Made by a program: the position numbers and the translations under genes. DNA of 64,000 nt from Rhexocercosporidium sp. MPI-PUGE-AT-0058 (Eukaryota; Ascomycota; Leotiomycetes; Helotiales): assembly GCA_020746875.1 (NCBI GenBank), contig JAGTJL010000020.1:1364001-1428000 (forward strand). The letters are read 5' to 3'. Below the pieces are notes generated by a model that made no database searches, was not told the DNA's origin, and saw only the letters and a program-made list of their open reading frames with translations. Below, one piece after another: positions 22,528-34,831 of the stretch (position 1 is its first letter; each line of letters starts with the position of its first letter).

Positions 22528-24340
22528 CTACAACTTCGCCTTAACCTCATCCCTGACAACGACTCCTCTATCCCTTCCGGCCCTTTCCTTGTCCCTTAAC
22601 AATCTCCTCAAAATCTTTCCGCTAGCACTCTTCGGAATCTCCTCAATAAACTCAACCTCCTTCATCCACTTATGCCTAACCTTCTTTTCCCTGACATACT
22701 TCAGCACCTGCTTCCCAATCTCCTCTTCACTCGCATTGGCACCTTTCTTCTTCACGATATATGCCTTTGGTTTCTCGCCGCTGTAATCATCCGCGATGCC
22801 CAGCACTGCCACGTCTTCGACATCCTCGTGGCTGAGGAGCAAATCTTCAATTTCGGCAGGCGCGACTCCGATGCCTTTCACTTTGATCATCTCCTTGATT
22901 CGGTCGGTGATAGTAATCATTCCCTCGTCGTCAAACACGGCCTGATCACCAGTATGCAAGTACCCATCCTCATCAAACGTTTCCCTTGTGGCCTTGTCAT
23001 TTCCCAAGTATCCCATAACAATTTGTGGACCCTTCGCCAATAACTCGCCCGGCTCACCAACACCAAGCTCTCTCCCATCATCATCCACAATCTTGATCGA
23101 AGTCGAAGCAACAATAGCCCCAACGCAATGTGCGTACTTAAAGTCATACTTATCAGGCGGATGAGCCGTAATGCAAGAACACGATTCCGTCATGCCATAC
23201 CCCTGTTTGAAACCCGTCCCAGGGAATTTCTTCTTCAGAAGTTGAATGATCTCCTCGCTTAGCGGAGCAGCACCCGACGAAAACCTGTCCACGCAACTCA
23301 AATCATAATTGTCCACGATGGGATCGCGGACAAGTCGTATGAGAATCGGTGGCACGATGAGCAGTTCCTTGATCTTGTACTTGCTGACTGTGGAAAGCAT
23401 GCTCTCCATTGTGAAGGAGGAGAGCATGTAGACTTCGGCGTTCAGGAGAATCGGAAGGTGGAGCGCGTGCACGAGTCCGGTGATGTGGAAGGCTGGGAGA
23501 ACGGCGAGAATCTTCTTGTGTGAGTCGGGTGTGATTTGTTGGATTTGGAGACATTGTGCTATCACGTTCTGGTGGGATATCATGACCTTAGTTTTGTCAG
23601 TCTGGTTTCCAAAAGTCCCCATCTGACTTGAGAACTTTGAGAAGAGAAAGAAAGAAAGAGGGACAAACAGCTTTCGGTAATCCAGTCGTCCCACTGCTGA
23701 AGCTCAGAAAGCCGCATAGATCCCCATTCTTCTCCCCCGCTTCAACTTGTATTCCACGACCTGCTCTTTCTCCCTCTTTCCTAACTCAATCAACTCCTTG
23801 ATGGTCTTATGGCCCTTCAATTCTCCCTCAAGTAAAAATATCCTATCCTTGCCAATACCAGCTGCCTCAGCAGCTTCAGAAGCAACATCCATACTGCCCG
23901 GAACAGTCATCAGGAACTTCGCTTTGGCAGTCTTTAGTGCATAGGTCATCTCATCTACATTATACGCAGGACTGGCGCCAGAAACAATACCTCCAACTCG
24001 GTTGACCGATAACATGGCAACAGGATACCATATGGTATTTGGAGAGAACAACGCGACGACATCGCCTATCTGAAGGCCATAATGCCTGACGAGCGATGTG
24101 GAGAGGTGGGCAGTGTGAGTTTTGACGTCTGTGTAGGGGACACGCTCTTTGGTTATGGCATTGCTGTACCCAGCGATTGTGGATGCTGAGTTAGTGTTCA
24201 AAGGAGAGGCGGGGGAGTTGAAGAGCCATGTCCAAGTGGTGACATTGGTAGGTACTGAGGTTTATTAGAAGGGGTGGTTTGGATATGGGCAGGAGATGTA
24301 ACCCACAGTCGATATCTGGCTGTGAGCTTTTGAAAGGCAT
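22528..24340 (-). pseudogene. 4-coumarate-CoA-ligase-like acyl-CoA synthetase with PTS1, one -1 frameshift
   Basis: AMP-forming adenylate enzyme that would activate an aryl or acyl acid to its CoA ester in the peroxisome. Exons: 24340-24307 (M-P-F-K-S-S-Q-P-D-I-D), 24254-23669, 23586-22528. Motifs are complete: phosphate-binding S-F-S-S-G-T-T-G-L-P-K-A, Y-G-M-T-E-S, Y-L-H-T-G-D, and S-A-S-G-K-I-L-R-R with the catalytic Lys. The C-terminus is A-K-L, a peroxisomal targeting signal type 1. In exon 2 the frame shifts by one base beside a C5 run at 23734-23738: upstream ends E-Y-K-L-K, downstream resumes G-E-K-N-G-D. Adding one base there would restore the usual family frame, so either a recent lesion or a homopolymer read error is likely. 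Confidence 0.85.
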
Positions 24341-24854
24341 CTTGAAATCTGTTCACGAATTTAGAAATACGGAGGGATATCAATTGGAGATACGAGAAGC
24401 TCAGAGAGGAGCTCCGAGGAAGTTGAGAAACGGAAGTGGGAGGAGAAGGAAATACGTCAGGGAAAGAGGAGAGCCCCCACCAAATACTCAACTTGCCAAT
24501 TCTTGTGTCCGGCCGAGCCATCTGTACCCCAGAAGAGACTATTCGTGCATCTGGTGTACCAAAGAGGAGATGGATCGCCGCAAGTAGGGGCCGGGATGCG
24601 GGGTTGATTATTAGTGCAATGCTGACTCCCTGCTGCAGCAGGCGATTAGGCGAAGCCCCTTTTCCAGAATCTCGCTAAACAGATTGAAGGTCTAGGACTG
24701 GATGAATGTTTGTCTTCTTTTCATCTAATGTCAACAAGTAAAGGGGCCATTGTGGACCCGCCGTTACTCCAAACAGCCAATGCCGAATAAACATCCAAGA
24801 GCGCCTCGTACCCAGCACAAGTCGTAAACACATAATTACATCTCAGCAATCCAC

Positions 24855-27552
24855 TTATCCCACAAGAGTCTTCGTGCTCAGGCTTTCTAGAAACCCAGCC
24901 AAATCTTCTTTCTTCACCTCTACCACACAGTGTTCGAAACTGTCAATTCGTACTCTCGCACTAGTTTCCTCCACGACTTCTTGGAATGCGTTGCCGAATT
25001 TGTTCCTTCCGAATCCAAGAACTTGAGATTTCTCGTCTTCTTCATCAGACTCGTCGTCTGAAGAGGAATCAGATCCTTCTGATTCGGTTTCATCCTCCTC
25101 ATCCTCATCGTCACCCAAAGCTAGGCGACGTGCTTCCTTCTTCTGTTCTCGGACTTTCTCCTTGTTCTTCCGCTTGAGTTCACGGGCCTTGATTTTGGCT
25201 TCCCGCTTCTCTTTCCGTTCCTTTGTAGCGTGTTTGTCACCAAATTCCATCCCGCCACCCCCACCTCCTAACCCAACGACAACAAAGAGATCTCGCTTTT
25301 CATTATAGCCGGCAACAACAAGTGGCGTGCCTCGTCCTCCGTGACTCAGCTTGCCCTTGGTTTCGCGTTCTTGCTCTGCAATGGCTTCACCAATCCAGAG
25401 AGCGAGTTTCGTTAGTGCAGCGGGATGAGTGAACAGCATGACATCTGGTCCCTCCTTTACCACGCACATTCGAAATGCTCTAAGATGCCGGATCTGTTTC
25501 TTCTCGATGATACCAGTTCCGGTACGTAGAATGGCCCGGTGTAGAAGCTGTGCAGTGGGAAGAGCTGCTTTGAGTTCCTCGATCCTAAGACTTGTTAGAA
25601 TTGTGAAATACGGGTTTTCAGCAGAAAGACTCACTTTTCCAGGGCATCGTAAGCGTCCCAGAATCTGCCAACCCATTCGTCACCCTCTTGAGTACCATCT
25701 TCATCAGAAGTCTCCTTGATGTCTCTTCCCCGGTCATTACTGGCATCTACGAGAGTTGCAGCTGCCTTCTTCCCAACCTCCAGCAAAGCGCCGACGACAA
25801 CACCAACATCTTGAGCGCTTAAGGTAGCTCGCCATCCCCAGCTCCTCACAAATCCCCAGCCCTCTTTGGTACCGCCCCGATCTCTTCCATCAGTATCTGC
25901 CGATGGAACCAAGTCGTCGAGCCCATACATGTCCGAGTACTTCAAGAGTTTACTCCGCAGCCCCCTCTTCAATTCCATGTCCATATGTGTATAACTTTGT
26001 TTGCACTGAACAAGGCTGACACCCATTTTAGCAAGGAGCTTGTGCAGTCGCTTTCTTCCATTTTCGGACCAGATGTGCAAGCGTGCTGAGAGATATGGGG
26101 AATGAAGCATGCTATCGTAAAGACTCCAGTGTCTTATCAGGAGAAACCTTGGTTCTGGAGACAATCGAATGCTGGTATCCGTTGGACTTCTTGCAGTCGT
26201 TGGAATGATGCCACTGTTCTCTAGAAGCACATTGCGATTCGAATTGAAGCTAGAATCGGAAAGGTCGGGTGGATTTAGACGTCGAACTTCGTCCCGTAAG
26301 AGTTGTCGTATCCTTGATCCACGAGTGCCGAGCCAGCCCTTGGGTGATGCAGACGTCTTCTGCATTGGGATTGCAACACCAATAGAGGAACGGCCATACA
26401 GCTCCATCGAAGTAACACCGACAATAGTCATCCAGAGCAGATCGTTATCTTCTCGTCCAAGTTCCGAGGCCAAAGAATACATCATTGAGGATATTGGTTC
26501 TGAGTATGATGCACCAAGAGAGTAGTATTTCTGTAATACCGATTCATGCTTCCGACGGATTTTCATTAAGCGGCGCCGCAAAGTTCGTGCTGAGGGAGCT
26601 TTGGGAGGTTGACCTGGAGTAGGAGAGACAGACCGTGAGCCCACACTTGACGTCAATGCTGCAGGTCCGTTGAGAGAAAGTAGACCGCGCTGCGGCGGCC
26701 GTGTGGGGGAATCTGGAATTGGGCTTGACTGCAATAGAGGTCAGTACTTCTAGTAAAATGCCATGAAGGGAATGTCATTACCAAATTACTCCTTCTTCTC
26801 TGCCGTGGTCGATCATTCTCATCGCTACTTTCGTCCTCCTCATCTCGATCCGTCCAGGATTTTCGTTTCTGCCCAGACCGCGAGTCTGCTGGTGAATCCT
26901 CATCCTCATCCTCGGCCTCCGTGTCACTTCCCTCGAGATCATCCTCGTCCTCTTCAACCTCTGGCATCTCTACCAGGGCAAGATACGCGTCCCTCTCTGC
27001 CGTCAGATCCTCCTCGATATCTCCATCGTCAAAAACCACAATGCCTCCTTTACTCGGTTTGTAGTTGCGCAATATCTTCCCTCCGTCGATTCCAAGCTGG
27101 GGGAGGCTCACCAAGTTCCCTCCTTCTGACTGTACCGGTGGAGGGTGACCACCAAACACGTTCCCCAGATTCCATGGTCGACGCGCATCAATAACCCAAA
27201 CCTCCACACCTCCATAGCTGCTCTCGCTCTCTTCGCCCTCAATGCCCAGCAGCCCACCCAGGTCGACTAAGCCCCCCACTCCTAGACAAACCACTATTCC
27301 CCCACTGCCACCATTGCTCTCCATCATTGGTTGAATGACATTCTTGCCTGCCTTCTCTAGATCCCCGTAACCAGCGATGGGTTGAATCTTATGGGGTATG
27401 TAGTCGCGCTTCAGAAGCTGGGTTAGGATTCGGCATCCACAGAGCGCATCGGGCTCAAGAGCAACGAGAATGAGGACTGGCGGGGAGAGAGGGTGGTGGG
27501 TCTTCTGGAGATGGAGGTAGAGTGTTGAGAGGAGGGAGCGTGGCAGATACAT
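24855..27552 (-). CDS. CDC45: CDC45, replication initiation factor (CMG helicase subunit)
   Basis: Three exons (27552-26782, 26728-25635, 25584-24855) encode 864 aa. Cdc45 joins MCM2-7 and GINS to form the replicative helicase. It starts M-Y-L-P-R-S-L-L and contains the early block A-L-E-P-D-A-L-C-G-C-R-I-L-T and later I-Q-P-I-A-G-Y, typical of the DHH-like N-terminal fold. An acidic stretch and an Arg/Lys nuclear signal (K-R-K-S-W near residue 230, R-Q-R-R-R) precede intron 1. Exon 2 carries Y-Y-S-L-G-A-S-Y and the L-L-W-M-T-I-V-G block. The fungal C-terminal part has a long Lys/Arg/Glu helix and an acidic Ser run. The opening reading frame is complete with no lesion. Confidence 0.95.
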
Positions 27553-28352
27553 AGCTATGGCAGACTTGACGCGCCTGCAATCATGCTAGGTCTCCCCAGG
27601 GTGAGAGACTTTTTGTATGTCAAAAGCAACTGCCTTTGCCTTCAACCACAGCCGCAATGCGTTTGAGAAATGGGTAGGTGGACGCGTTTGACAGTTGCAG
27701 ATAGCGGACAACTGCAGGAATGTTGCGATTTGAATGATGAATAGGATCAGTCGAGGAAGATTCGTTTCCGCTTGGAGGAAACAGAGAGAATAGGTTATAT
27801 TTCCCCCTTCAAGTTGCTTGCTTTGTGTTGTGATATGCTGGAATTGGTGAATTGGTGAGGGGAAGTGGTAGTGGTTGTAGTTGTGCGTGGTGTTTGGTGT
27901 TTGGTGTTTGGTTTTGGACATTCGTCACTGGACTTGAATTTCCTTCGCGCAGACGCGACGCGACTTGACTTCATTTTGGCGGGCGCTAAAATAAATTACG
28001 GGGCCCTGAGCCACCCTTCAACTCGCTCGCCTTTTGCCGAGTAAATGTGAAAATACAGCTACTATCTACGAATTCGGTTCTAAGTCATATATCATCCTAA
28101 TTATCTCGTGCTTCGAGGTATCACTTCGAAGGATACAAGAATCTTACTTCCTTCTCAGCCAATCATATTTTGTGCGCTTTTCCGTCTGTGGTACTTGTCC
28201 CGTGAGTTCTCTTTGGATGCAACGCGCGCTTTCTGCTCCTCTGCTATGTTATAGCCGTTCTTCAGAGCTTTACGCCTGGATGTCACGTTTTAGTCGCATT
28301 GGTCTATTAAGAAAGAGTCATTAACGAGCAGTATCGGTCTACTATATCTGCG
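27553..28352. other. Intergenic, probable CDC45 promoter
   Basis: 800 bp with no supported gene. Near 27940-27975 lies an ACGCG-rich stretch (CAGACGCGACGCGACTTG). ACGCG is the core of MCB elements that drive replication genes in G1/S in yeasts, so a role for CDC45 is possible but inferred. Confidence 0.4.
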
Positions 28353-30446
28353 ATGCATGTATTTATCTCGCGTGGGCACCACGTTGCAGGGGCCGGGGTC
28401 AGCACCCATCCCATCCATCGTCGATGCCTCGTGGGTACTATAACTTCGTCACCTCGCCTCGCAGCTTTGCAAGCCTTGGGTTATGGGTACAACTTCAATG
28501 GAATCAACAGAGAAGAGCGCTTGATTTCCGTAGACGGATACCATCACCATTACTATGAGGACCTTCGCGAATCCGCCGAACTCGCTTGCGCATTATGCAA
28601 GATACTCTGGGGTTTTCTTTCGTGTGGTAAGTTATCTGTCGAGGATCCGCGTGAAGGGCACCTGCAGCTCCTTGAGGACTACCGTCAAATCCAGACGGTC
28701 TTAACTGCGCGAAGTGACCTGAACGAGAGCACCGACTTCAGCTCGGCTGGTGTACGTGTACTGGGGATATTCTGGTTGGCTGGAGGAGAGAAGGTCGAAA
28801 GTGCCATTTCAGCCGCCCAGGGCCTTTGTCAAGGTCTGTCAGATTGCATTCATATATGGATGAAGACGAACTTGATATTCCACTCCCAGTGATGTATGAT
28901 GGTAAGAACACCTCAACTTGTAGCTTCTCGTACTTACAACTCTAGGTGAACCAACTCTTTTAGATACAACCAAGCACTCTGTCACAACATCGGTCACCAG
29001 TACATATATCATTGAAAGCATAAAGCGACAAATGGATGAATGTTTGGAGGCTCATGGATCGAGTTGCCCTTCGAAATTTGATGTAGGGCTACCTCCCAGA
29101 GTTATTGATGTCAATTCTGATGTCAACTCCCAACGACTTTCTTTACATGTGAGAAAGTCGAGAGAGCGAAGCCAGTATGCAGCCCTCAGCTATTGCTGGG
29201 GTGATCCGCCGCATTCCTTCTTAACTACGACCGATCGGATTCGAGATCCTTCGCAAAGAGATTGGTCTCAGCTGCCAGCCACGATCCAGGATGCAATCTG
29301 GGTGACCCGAGCCCTGGGCTTACGGTATTTATGGATCGATTCGTTGTGTATTATTCAAGATGATGAAAGTGATAAGATGACGGAGATGCAACTCATGGGA
29401 ACGATCTATAAAAATGCAACGGTTACAATTGCAGCTGCTCGGTGTCCAGACGTGAAAGGTGGCTTTCTTGGAGACATTCAAATTCCACAAATGCCTCTAC
29501 CCTTCGTCGGGCCGAGCGGGGAAATGCGGAAACTTTGGATTCACTCCGAGCCTCCGGAGCTGCCAGATGAGCCTCTGGACAAACGTGGATGGACTTTGCA
29601 AGAATCTTTACTCTCTCCACGCATACTATATTATGGCTCCAGAGATCTGATTTGGAAATGTCGAGGAGAGCCATTCCATTCTCTCACAACAAACCACACG
29701 CTCTATCGACCACCACTGCATGAGCGTCTTCCACCAGCGATCTTCAATATACCATCTCGGGAAGCCATATCAACTAATGGCATATGGCTTCGCATTCAAG
29801 CCGCTTTTCTGAGTCGCCAGTTTTAGCTTTCCCAGGATCGTTTCTTCGCCTTAACCGGTGTTGCCCAAGAGCTCCAGCGTGTTTCGGAGACATCTACATT
29901 GCGGGAATGTGGAATAGTACTCTCATGCGGCAGCTTTCTTGGAAACGAACAGACAACATCGTCCCACACTTGGTCGCTCAGCAATCTCGAAGCTCACCGT
30001 CCTGGTCCTGGCTAGCACATTTTCGCCCATTGATAACCCTCTCCGTAGATGAAGATCCACTCGACCAAAATTCCCCACAGCTTTTATCATGGTCTCTGAA
30101 GCTCGCAGACGAATCTGCCCCGCTTGGATACGTCCTTGGAGGTCGTCTTCGGATCATTGGAACCATTCTTAACTCAACCGATAGGCCTAGTAGTCCTTCC
30201 AGCAGCCATGTTCTCACACTCGATGGGGATATTCCCAGTGAAGATCAACAAAACCTTGAAAGGTTTGTTGGCAAAGAATTCGTGTACTTGTATCTGGGCC
30301 GGAAAGGGCAAGATCAGCTGGGACTTCTACTTTGCCGTTTAGTAGATGGCTCATTTGTTCGTCGGGGACACATATTGATCAAAGACAGTATTCACGACCC
30401 CTGGTCAGAGCCACAGGTACGACGGATGGAGATCAGACTGGTATGA
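28353..30446 (+). pseudogene. HET-domain (heterokaryon incompatibility) gene A, broken
   Basis: Members of this family can trigger cell death after fusion of unlike hyphae. An N-terminal segment (28353 on) has the usual S-A-E-L-A-C-A-L-C-K-I-L-W motif. After an intron (28902-28945) the HET domain shows A-A-L-S-Y-C-W-G, L-R-Y-L-W-I-D-S-L-C-I-I-Q-D-D and R-G-W-T-L-Q-E-S-L-L-S-P-R. The C-terminal region continues with Y-I-A-G-M-W and P-S-W-S-W-L-A. There are three lesions: a frame change of -1 between about 28800 and 28856, an in-frame TAG at 29824-29826, and a -1 frame change in a T run near 29882. The start codon is not certain. No full-length product is possible without repairing all three. 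Confidence 0.82.
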
Positions 30447-31299
30447 TCTTGTTACATCACGGCCCTTGGCAAAGCGTGGGTGCTAAGGCTTTAATTAACA
30501 TCCTCCCTCAGCGACTTTGTTTCAACCCCCAAACATCGTATTGACATTTCCCTCCTGAATGAGAAAACCCATAGTCGGCATAGGAGTTGTATTGACCAGA
30601 GGTTGAGAATCTCAAAGGCCAAAGAGCTTCCAATCTGACCCCCCAAACCTACGAAAATCAGGACTTTTGAGTTAGACGAGACAGACAATATTGACCTGTC
30701 CCAAATAATCTTTGGAGATCTTTTACAGTGTTACGGTTTTTGGCTACCAATGACAGTTAAAAGGTTCCATCAATATCTCTCTGTTCTTGTTTATTTCCAC
30801 TCTCGTTTTCATAACCTATTCCCAAAGCGATGGCACATGTCAAGTCGAATTTTGCGAATCTGGTTCGAAACGGAAGAAGTCTTCCGGTATGGAGGAGACA
30901 GCTTCAAGTTCGGTATTCAGCTGAGATGAATATCTCTACCAGAAGCCCAGAGTCTGCTTTACGAACACCCAGCTCACTCCCACAGTTCAAAGTTAAGCAG
31001 TTGAAGCATCTTCCTCAATCAACGGCATTGAATAGATTGCTGGGGTGCTTTCGACACTGGAGATGTCGCCTCAGGATGCTGATCCCAGCCACTAATAATC
31101 AAGCCGTCTTAGCATTTTCACCCCACCTTTGAACCAACTCAACCAATTCCTACCAATGAAGCACTGAATACTGGAGAACATGCAGTCAATTTTTTGTCAT
31201 CCAGGCAGTAGCCGCTCGCGTGAGTCTTAATTAAGTTATTCTCTCGTCCAACTCACCGCCACCATCTTCATCTCTATCTACAGAAATTCATTTGTGGTG
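30447..31299. other. Intergenic, one uncertain 100-codon frame
   Basis: An ATG at 30830 opens a 100-codon frame (ends 31132) with basic, Leu/Arg-rich sequence and no recognised motif. It may be chance, and I do not call it. Confidence 0.35.
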
Positions 31300-32757
31300 A
31301 TGGCGGTACTCGTTCATCTCAAATGGCTTTACCAAGAACTCGGGCTGCACTCTCTCTTCCACACAGGTCGAGATGCCTGGTTCATCATTGCAGCGCGATG
31401 TTGCCGGATGATGGCCTTCGGCACCGTTGCACTTATTCTGGCTCTCTTCTTTTCCGAGCTTAAATTTTCCGACACATATATTGGACTTTTTATGACATTG
31501 ACTCTTCTTGGGGATGTGTTACTGTCGGTTCTTCTCACTGCGATCGCAGACCGGGTTGGTCGGCGGAGGGTGCTCATCGGTGGATCCATCATGATGGTAA
31601 TGTCTGGAGCGATGTTTGCTCTATTCGAGAACTATTGGATTTTGCTCTTTGCTGCCGTGGTCGGTGTTATCAGCGCAACGGGTGGCGATTTTGGACCCTT
31701 CCGTGCCATTGAGGAGTCAATATTATCGAGTCTGACTGGTCCGAATACCAGAGCCGATGTGCTTTCGTGGTATGTGACAGTGGCGACTTTGGGTCAGTCG
31801 ATGGGAACAGAGTCCGGTGGTCGTGTTATCCATTACCTTCAGCATCTGGACGGTTGGACACTTGTTGACGCTTATCATGCTGTATTTTGGGTATACTCCG
31901 GGGTTGGCGTACTCAACTTGATATTCATGGCTTTGCTCAGCGACAAATGCGAGATTCAGAAGGCAGAAGACACGACGAAAGAAGAAGCCGAGGTTTTATT
32001 GGAGGATGACGAGAGCCTAGAGATGGAGGAAGTTGGTCGTCAAAGCCTTGACCAGCCTCTACAGAAGGACCAGAAGCGGAGACTCTTCTCTCAAATCTCA
32101 CCAGAGACTCGCTCTTCGATGTATAAGCTATGGTTCCTGCTCATCATCGACTCCCTCGCGGATGGCATGACGCCGTATTCATTGACGACGTACTACATGG
32201 ATCAGAAGTTTCATATGAAGAAGTCAACATTGGGGGATGTGATCTCGATCAGCTATTTCCTATCATTCATCTCAACGATGTTCGCATCGCCCTTGTGTCG
32301 CCGTCTGGGTCTCGTCAACACGATGGTCTTCACTCATCTGCCGTCAAGCGCTGCTGTGTTATTCTTTCCCTTCCCGTCAAGTCTTGCGCTGACAGTTGTC
32401 CTCCTGATGATTCGAACTGGCCTAAACAACATGGACCAAGCTCCTCGAGCGGCCTTCATCGCAGCAGTGGTCAAACCTGAAGAGCGTACAGCGATCATGG
32501 GAATTACGAGCATGTTGAGAACTCTAGCATCCGCAGCTGGACCTACGGTGACAGGCGTACTCGCTGGACAGAAGCGGTTCTGGATCGCGTTTGTGGCAGC
32601 AGGTGCACTCAGGATTGCGTATGATCTCGGGCTCTTCACCATGTTCGTCAACATGACGTTGTACCAGCATGAAGAGAAGGATGGTGTAGGATTGCGAACA
32701 GCTGATTCGAGGCATTCGAGCGACGAGGAAGAGTTGAGGGAACTTCCAAAACCTTGA
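31300..32757 (+). CDS. Major facilitator superfamily transporter
   Basis: Intronless gene for about 485 aa with roughly 12 hydrophobic segments, 6+6 around a charged loop (residues about 215-265, Glu/Lys-rich). Motif A between TM2 and TM3 reads G-D-V-L-L-S-V-L-L-T-A-I-A-D-R-V-G-R-R-R, the family signature. The second half has N-N-M-D-Q-A-P-R-A-A-F and R-T-A-I-M-G-I-T. It recalls fungal MFS proteins with unknown substrate. I use the ATG at 31300; two in-frame GTG codons precede it. It is intact, in contrast to both HET genes that flank it. Confidence 0.9.
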   Translation: MAVLVHLKWLYQELGLHSLFHTGRDAWFIIAARCCRMMAFGTVALILALFFSELKFSDTYIGLFMTLTLLGDVLLSVLLTAIADRVGRRRVLIGGSIMMVMSGAMFALFENYWILLFAAVVGVISATGGDFGPFRAIEESILSSLTGPNTRADVLSWYVTVATLGQSMGTESGGRVIHYLQHLDGWTLVDAYHAVFWVYSGVGVLNLIFMALLSDKCEIQKAEDTTKEEAEVLLEDDESLEMEEVGRQSLDQPLQKDQKRRLFSQISPETRSSMYKLWFLLIIDSLADGMTPYSLTTYYMDQKFHMKKSTLGDVISISYFLSFISTMFASPLCRRLGLVNTMVFTHLPSSAAVLFFPFPSSLALTVVLLMIRTGLNNMDQAPRAAFIAAVVKPEERTAIMGITSMLRTLASAAGPTVTGVLAGQKRFWIAFVAAGALRIAYDLGLFTMFVNMTLYQHEEKDGVGLRTADSRHSSDEEELRELPKP

Positions 32758-33237
32758 TAGGGACGTACTGAAGTCCTTAACTTAGAGCCTGCGAGAATCT
32801 AGTCGAGGACGGGATGATTTATCGGAATTTTGGTTGTCTAAACTCAGTTAATGCGGTTAGAAGAACAGGAATACTCAAAAGCTACATTATCAAACCAAAG
32901 TCACTCTGCTTGGTCCTCCAGTCGTTGGTATGTATCCAGCGATACAAAACATACGCCTATTCAAGTAGCAGGGGTAAATTAAGCGATGTGTGGTCGAGTC
33001 AACACGTCGAAGTATAAAGGGGGCCAAACCGCTTGTAAGCATCTAAATCTCATCACTAATCTGGGCTTGACAAATTCCTGGGACTGCACCTCCCTCCCCT
33101 TTAGAAGTACAGAACACCTGACAAGCATAAAACCTAAAGAAGAGAAATCGCTCAAAGTCTTGAATGACCTGCGGCTCGTGTAATAGCTTAGATTCTTTCC
33201 ATGCGTCCCATATCTGTGTGCCCCAGAGCACTGGCGC

Positions 33238-34831
33238 TTAGTCCCAAGGTCTGAAATCTCTCATCACGATTTCTCTCAGCATTCCCTTGGTGCTATCGCA
33301 ACCGTATGCAGGCGTGAAACCAGGCAACTTAATCAGTTCACCTTCCATTTCAACCAATATATTCCGCAACCTAACTTGCAGATCTGTAGGATCCTTGAGG
33401 CTACTCACGACGTCTCCAACGGTGCTAAGATACGTGATAGAACCGTATTGGTGGCCTTGAACGGACAAAGCTAACCCATCTTGCGAAATCCGCAGGTCAC
33501 TACACTTTCGCTCCCGCTCCAAGCGTGGGATGGAACGGGTCCTGTTTCCAGTTATATGGCTGAAAATCCACAGCGGCTTGTCCTGACCGAAAGGTCGTCG
33601 AAGGTCCGGAACCCAAGAAGGTAGATCACCAAGTCTATTTGAGTCAGCGCACGCACTGAGAACATCCAAGATATTAGTCCGCCGTATTCTTTTCTCGGCC
33701 CATTTTCTGTAAACCTGCTCGACAGGGATTGAGTAGTCGATCTCAATGTCTTCTTTGTCTTCGACTATTCCCAGAATGGCGTACAGTCTGTCCCTAGGAT
33801 CTAGACACTTCGTATCTTGGGTACTGTGGAGAACTGTCAAGATATTCTTCTCATCCACATTCCACATGGACTTGAGAGAAACCTGAATCATTCTATGGGC
33901 CCCCATTAGTGGCAGAATCTTCCGGATGTGAGATGGAACCGGAATACCTGTTGGGCGAAGGATGTATTTTGCAGCCTTCTCGAGCTAGAACCAGAGTATC
34001 ATATACTTTCCACATAGCACCATCGCCCGTTAAGAAACGCTGATTTCTTGTATGACTCAGAGTCGTGCAAACCATGGTCTCTGAAAGAGCCTGGATAGCT
34101 GAACCCACGCTTTGATGTTCTCTACTTCAGGCGGATAAATCTTGGTGCCATCCATAAATGTTTGATCTCTTGCTGGATTGTCTAGCATATATCCCAGACA
34201 CAAAGCAAGTCTGGTTGCCTCTGCAATGTCCATATCTGAGCCTCTTCCAGGATCTTCGATGCCCCATCTGGATTCGTCGATAAGAATCAAGTCGTCACAG
34301 AGATCATAGTAGTTCCTATTTGGGAAGTAAGTAAGCTGGGCAGTAGTGTGAAAGCTAGCATCTCGGGACAGCATACCCAAGCCAGATTGTCACCCATTCG
34401 GCGCTCTGATATATATCTTTCATACGCCGCACTTGATCGTCCCTTTCTTCGATATCATTTTGATTGATACACATCGCGTCAACCCACAGAGGCAATTGCT
34501 TCCCTCTTTCTGCTGGTGTCAAACATCTCAGATTCCGTAAAGCCCCTTCCAGATTCGGCGTGACAAAGAAGACTTTTCCATTCAGCAAAATCGGAATTTT
34601 GATAGCCACGTCTCCCCAAGTGTAGAAGAGAGCATTGTATTTTGTGCGTCGTAAGGAATACTTGGAATGCACAGTTATGTTGCATTTCAAGTCATCGTCA
34701 TGCTGCCCCGAGGCGATATGGATGAGCCTCAAATCCGATTCCGAATTCTTCAGACTCGTGTATCGGAAGTCCCCAGACATCTTGTTTTCTTCAAGGGTAG
34801 TGTGATCAGGGCTGGCAGTTGGATTATTCAT
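33238..34831 (-). pseudogene. HET-domain gene B, broken by three stops
   Basis: Second heterokaryon-incompatibility-type gene. Exon 1 (34831-34377) has Y-N-A-L-F-Y-T-W-G-D, L-W-V-D-A-M-C-I-N-Q-N-D-I-E-E-R and W-V-T-I-W-L-G, the three classic blocks. Intron 34376-34316 is GT-AG, 61 nt. Exon 2 continues to R-P-W-F-A-R-L, where family members have W-V-I-Q-E; here a TGA (34057-34059) stands for that Trp. A TAA (34030-34032) and a TAG (33985-33987) follow in the same frame, which then runs to 33238 (L-D-P-R-D-R-L-Y-A-I-L-G-I-V). The three stops are within 75 bp. It cannot give a full-length protein. Confidence 0.85.

Noticed and set aside
30830..31132. 100-codon frame before the MFS gene
   Set aside because: Basic, repetitive-free but unrecognised, and it overlaps the probable MFS promoter; evidence too weak.
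33985..34060. An intron removing the three HET-B stops
   Set aside because: The conserved frame continues through the region with family-like residues between the stops, so an intron would remove conserved sequence.
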